Assembly: GCF_900104265.1 (NCBI RefSeq)
Contig: NZ_FNJJ01000003.1
Coordinates: 383,746-447,745, forward strand
DNA from: Ectopseudomonas guguanensis
Lineage (GTDB): Bacteria > Pseudomonadota > Gammaproteobacteria > Pseudomonadales > Pseudomonadaceae
DNA length: 64,000 bases
Reading direction: 5' to 3'
The position numbers were made by a program, and so were the translations under genes. Below are positions 62,997 through 64,000 of this stretch, piece after piece (position 1 is the stretch's first letter; each line of letters opens with the position of its first letter). Below the pieces are notes generated by a model, which was not told the DNA's origin, did no database searches, and saw only the letters and a list, made by a program, of their open reading frames with translations.

Positions 62997-64000
62997 ATGA
63001 CCTTCGACCCGATCAAGAAGCTGTATATCTCCGACGTGACCCTGCGCGACGGCAGCCACGCGATCCGCCACCAGTACTCGCTGCAGAACGTACAGGACAT
63101 CGCCCGCGCCCTCGACCGGGCCAGGGTCGACTCCATCGAGGTGGCCCACGGCGACGGCCTGCAGGGCTCCAGCTTCAACTACGGCTTCGCTGCCCACACC
63201 GATCTGGAGTGGATCGAGGCGGCGGCGGACGTGATCGAGCACGCCAAGATCGCCACCCTGCTGCTGCCCGGCATCGGCACCGTGCACGACCTGAAGAACG
63301 CCTTTGAGGCCGGCGCGCGCATCGTCCGCATCGCCACCCACTGCACCGAGGCGGATGTGTCCAAGCAGCACATCGAATACGCCCGCAACCTGGGTATGGA
63401 CACTGTCGGCTTCCTGATGATGAGCCACATGATCCCGGCCGAGCAGCTGGCCGAGCAGGGCAAGCTGATGGAGAGCTACGGCGCGACCTGCATCTACATG
63501 GCCGACTCCGGCGGCGCGATGAACATGCGCGACATCCGCGAGCGCATGCGTGCCTTCAAGGCCGTGCTCAAGCCGGAAACCCAGGTAGGCATGCATGCCC
63601 ACCACAACCTGTCGCTTGGTGTGGCCAACTCCATCGTCGCGGTGGAGGAAGGCTGCGACCGCATCGACGCCAGCCTGGCCGGCATGGGCGCCGGCGCCGG
63701 CAACGCGCCGCTGGAGGTGTTCATCGCCGCCGCCGAACGCCTGGGCTGGAACCACGGCACCGACCTGTACCGGCTGATGGACGCCGCCGACGATATCGTC
63801 CGGCCGCTGCAGGACCGCCCGGTGCGGGTCGACCGCGAAACCCTGGGCCTGGGTTACGCCGGCGTCTATTCGAGCTTCCTGCGTCATGCCGAAGTGGCCG
63901 CCGAGAAGTACGGCCTGAAGACCCTCGACATCCTCGTCGAGCTGGGCAAGCGGCGCATGGTCGGCGGCCAAGAAGACATGATCGTCGATGTGGCGCTGGA
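62997..64000 (+). CDS. mhpE: 4-hydroxy-2-oxovalerate aldolase (3' end outside window)
   Basis: 334 codons are visible of an expected about 340. It cleaves 4-hydroxy-2-oxovalerate to pyruvate and acetaldehyde, which passes to MhpF. The HMGL-like TIM barrel shows R17-D18 in [14 protein letters not shown] and the divalent-metal site [22 protein letters not shown] is typical. AGGAG lies before ATG 62997. The gene runs off the right edge; whether mhpT follows cannot be seen. Confidence 0.93.
   Translation, partial: MTFDPIKKLYISDVTLRDGSHAIRHQYSLQNVQDIARALDRARVDSIEVAHGDGLQGSSFNYGFAAHTDLEWIEAAADVIEHAKIATLLLPGIGTVHDLKNAFEAGARIVRIATHCTEADVSKQHIEYARNLGMDTVGFLMMSHMIPAEQLAEQGKLMESYGATCIYMADSGGAMNMRDIRERMRAFKAVLKPETQVGMHAHHNLSLGVANSIVAVEEGCDRIDASLAGMGAGAGNAPLEVFIAAAERLGWNHGTDLYRLMDAADDIVRPLQDRPVRVDRETLGLGYAGVYSSFLRHAEVAAEKYGLKTLDILVELGKRRMVGGQEDMIVDVAL

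Larger units (their letters stand above)
39840..64000. mobile_element. Tn4371-type ICE backbone with mhp cargo (right end outside window)
   Basis: The gene series RadC, DUF932, ParB, DUF736, DUF2958, DUF2285, AlpA, RepA, ParA, DUF2840, TraF, relaxase is the maintenance half of Tn4371-type elements. The left limit is approximate, placed after the IS30 relic. Neither an intact integrase, traG nor trb genes are seen. The mhp module follows the relaxase, a known cargo site in this family. Cargo also includes DUF4393 and the unknown gene at 40723. Confidence 0.8.

Overview
The window reads as a chromosomal segment of a Pseudomonas-like gammaproteobacterium. The order aceA, (secretin-like, DUF7931-like, GNAT), roxA, purB, hflD-mnmA-nudJ, idh/icd, cspD, clpS-clpA, infA, bpt-aat, trxB, ftsK-lolA-rarA-crcB-serS, cysG, ybiB-tusEBCD, yccA, tRNA-Ser, gacA-uvrC-pgsA, tRNA-Gly-Cys-Leu matches what I remember of the P. 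aeruginosa PA2634-PA2583 region. High GC, REP sequences and a TTG-started GacA fit too. No similarity search was run; all family calls are from recognition of the translated sequence.

Layout. Positions 1-34800 are core housekeeping DNA: glyoxylate/TCA enzymes (aceA, two isocitrate dehydrogenases), purine synthesis, tRNA and ribosome modification (mnmA, tus genes, roxA, hflD), proteolysis and the N-degron pathway (clpS, clpA, bpt, aat), cell division and envelope (ftsK, lolA, pgsA), replication repair (rarA, uvrC) and the global regulator gacA. Several intergenic repeats (a MITE-like element, a REP, three GTAGGGTG palindromes) decorate this part.

The core ends in a tRNA cluster. tRNA-Gly(GCC) and tRNA-Cys(GCA) are normal. 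They are followed by a truncated intronless tRNA-Leu(UAA) 5' part and then a complete tRNA-Leu(UAA) gene split in its anticodon loop by a 231-nt group I intron. Immediately beyond lie a decayed tyrosine-integrase relic, a putative PD-(D/E)XK nuclease gene, a gene preceded by a near-perfect LexA box, a small membrane protein with a Cys/His motif, and an IS30-type transposase relic. This is a junction zone of repeated island insertion.

From about 39.8 kb onwards the gene set (RadC-like, DUF932, ParB-like, DUF736, DUF2958, DUF2285, AlpA-like, RepA, ParA, DUF2840, TraF peptidase, MOBP-type relaxase) is the maintenance and mobilisation half of a Tn4371-type integrative and conjugative element. Three iterons lie between repA and parA. 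Cargo in this half includes a DUF4393 (Abi-alpha-like) gene. No intact integrase is visible. Where traG/trb genes are expected after the relaxase, the element instead carries a complete-looking catabolic module: mhpR divergent from mhpABCDFE (mhpE runs off the right edge). This module encodes meta-cleavage degradation of 3-(3-hydroxyphenyl)propionate to succinate, pyruvate and acetyl-CoA, with a palindromic MhpR operator placed as in E. coli. A frameshifted AraC-type regulator pseudogene sits between relaxase and mhpR.
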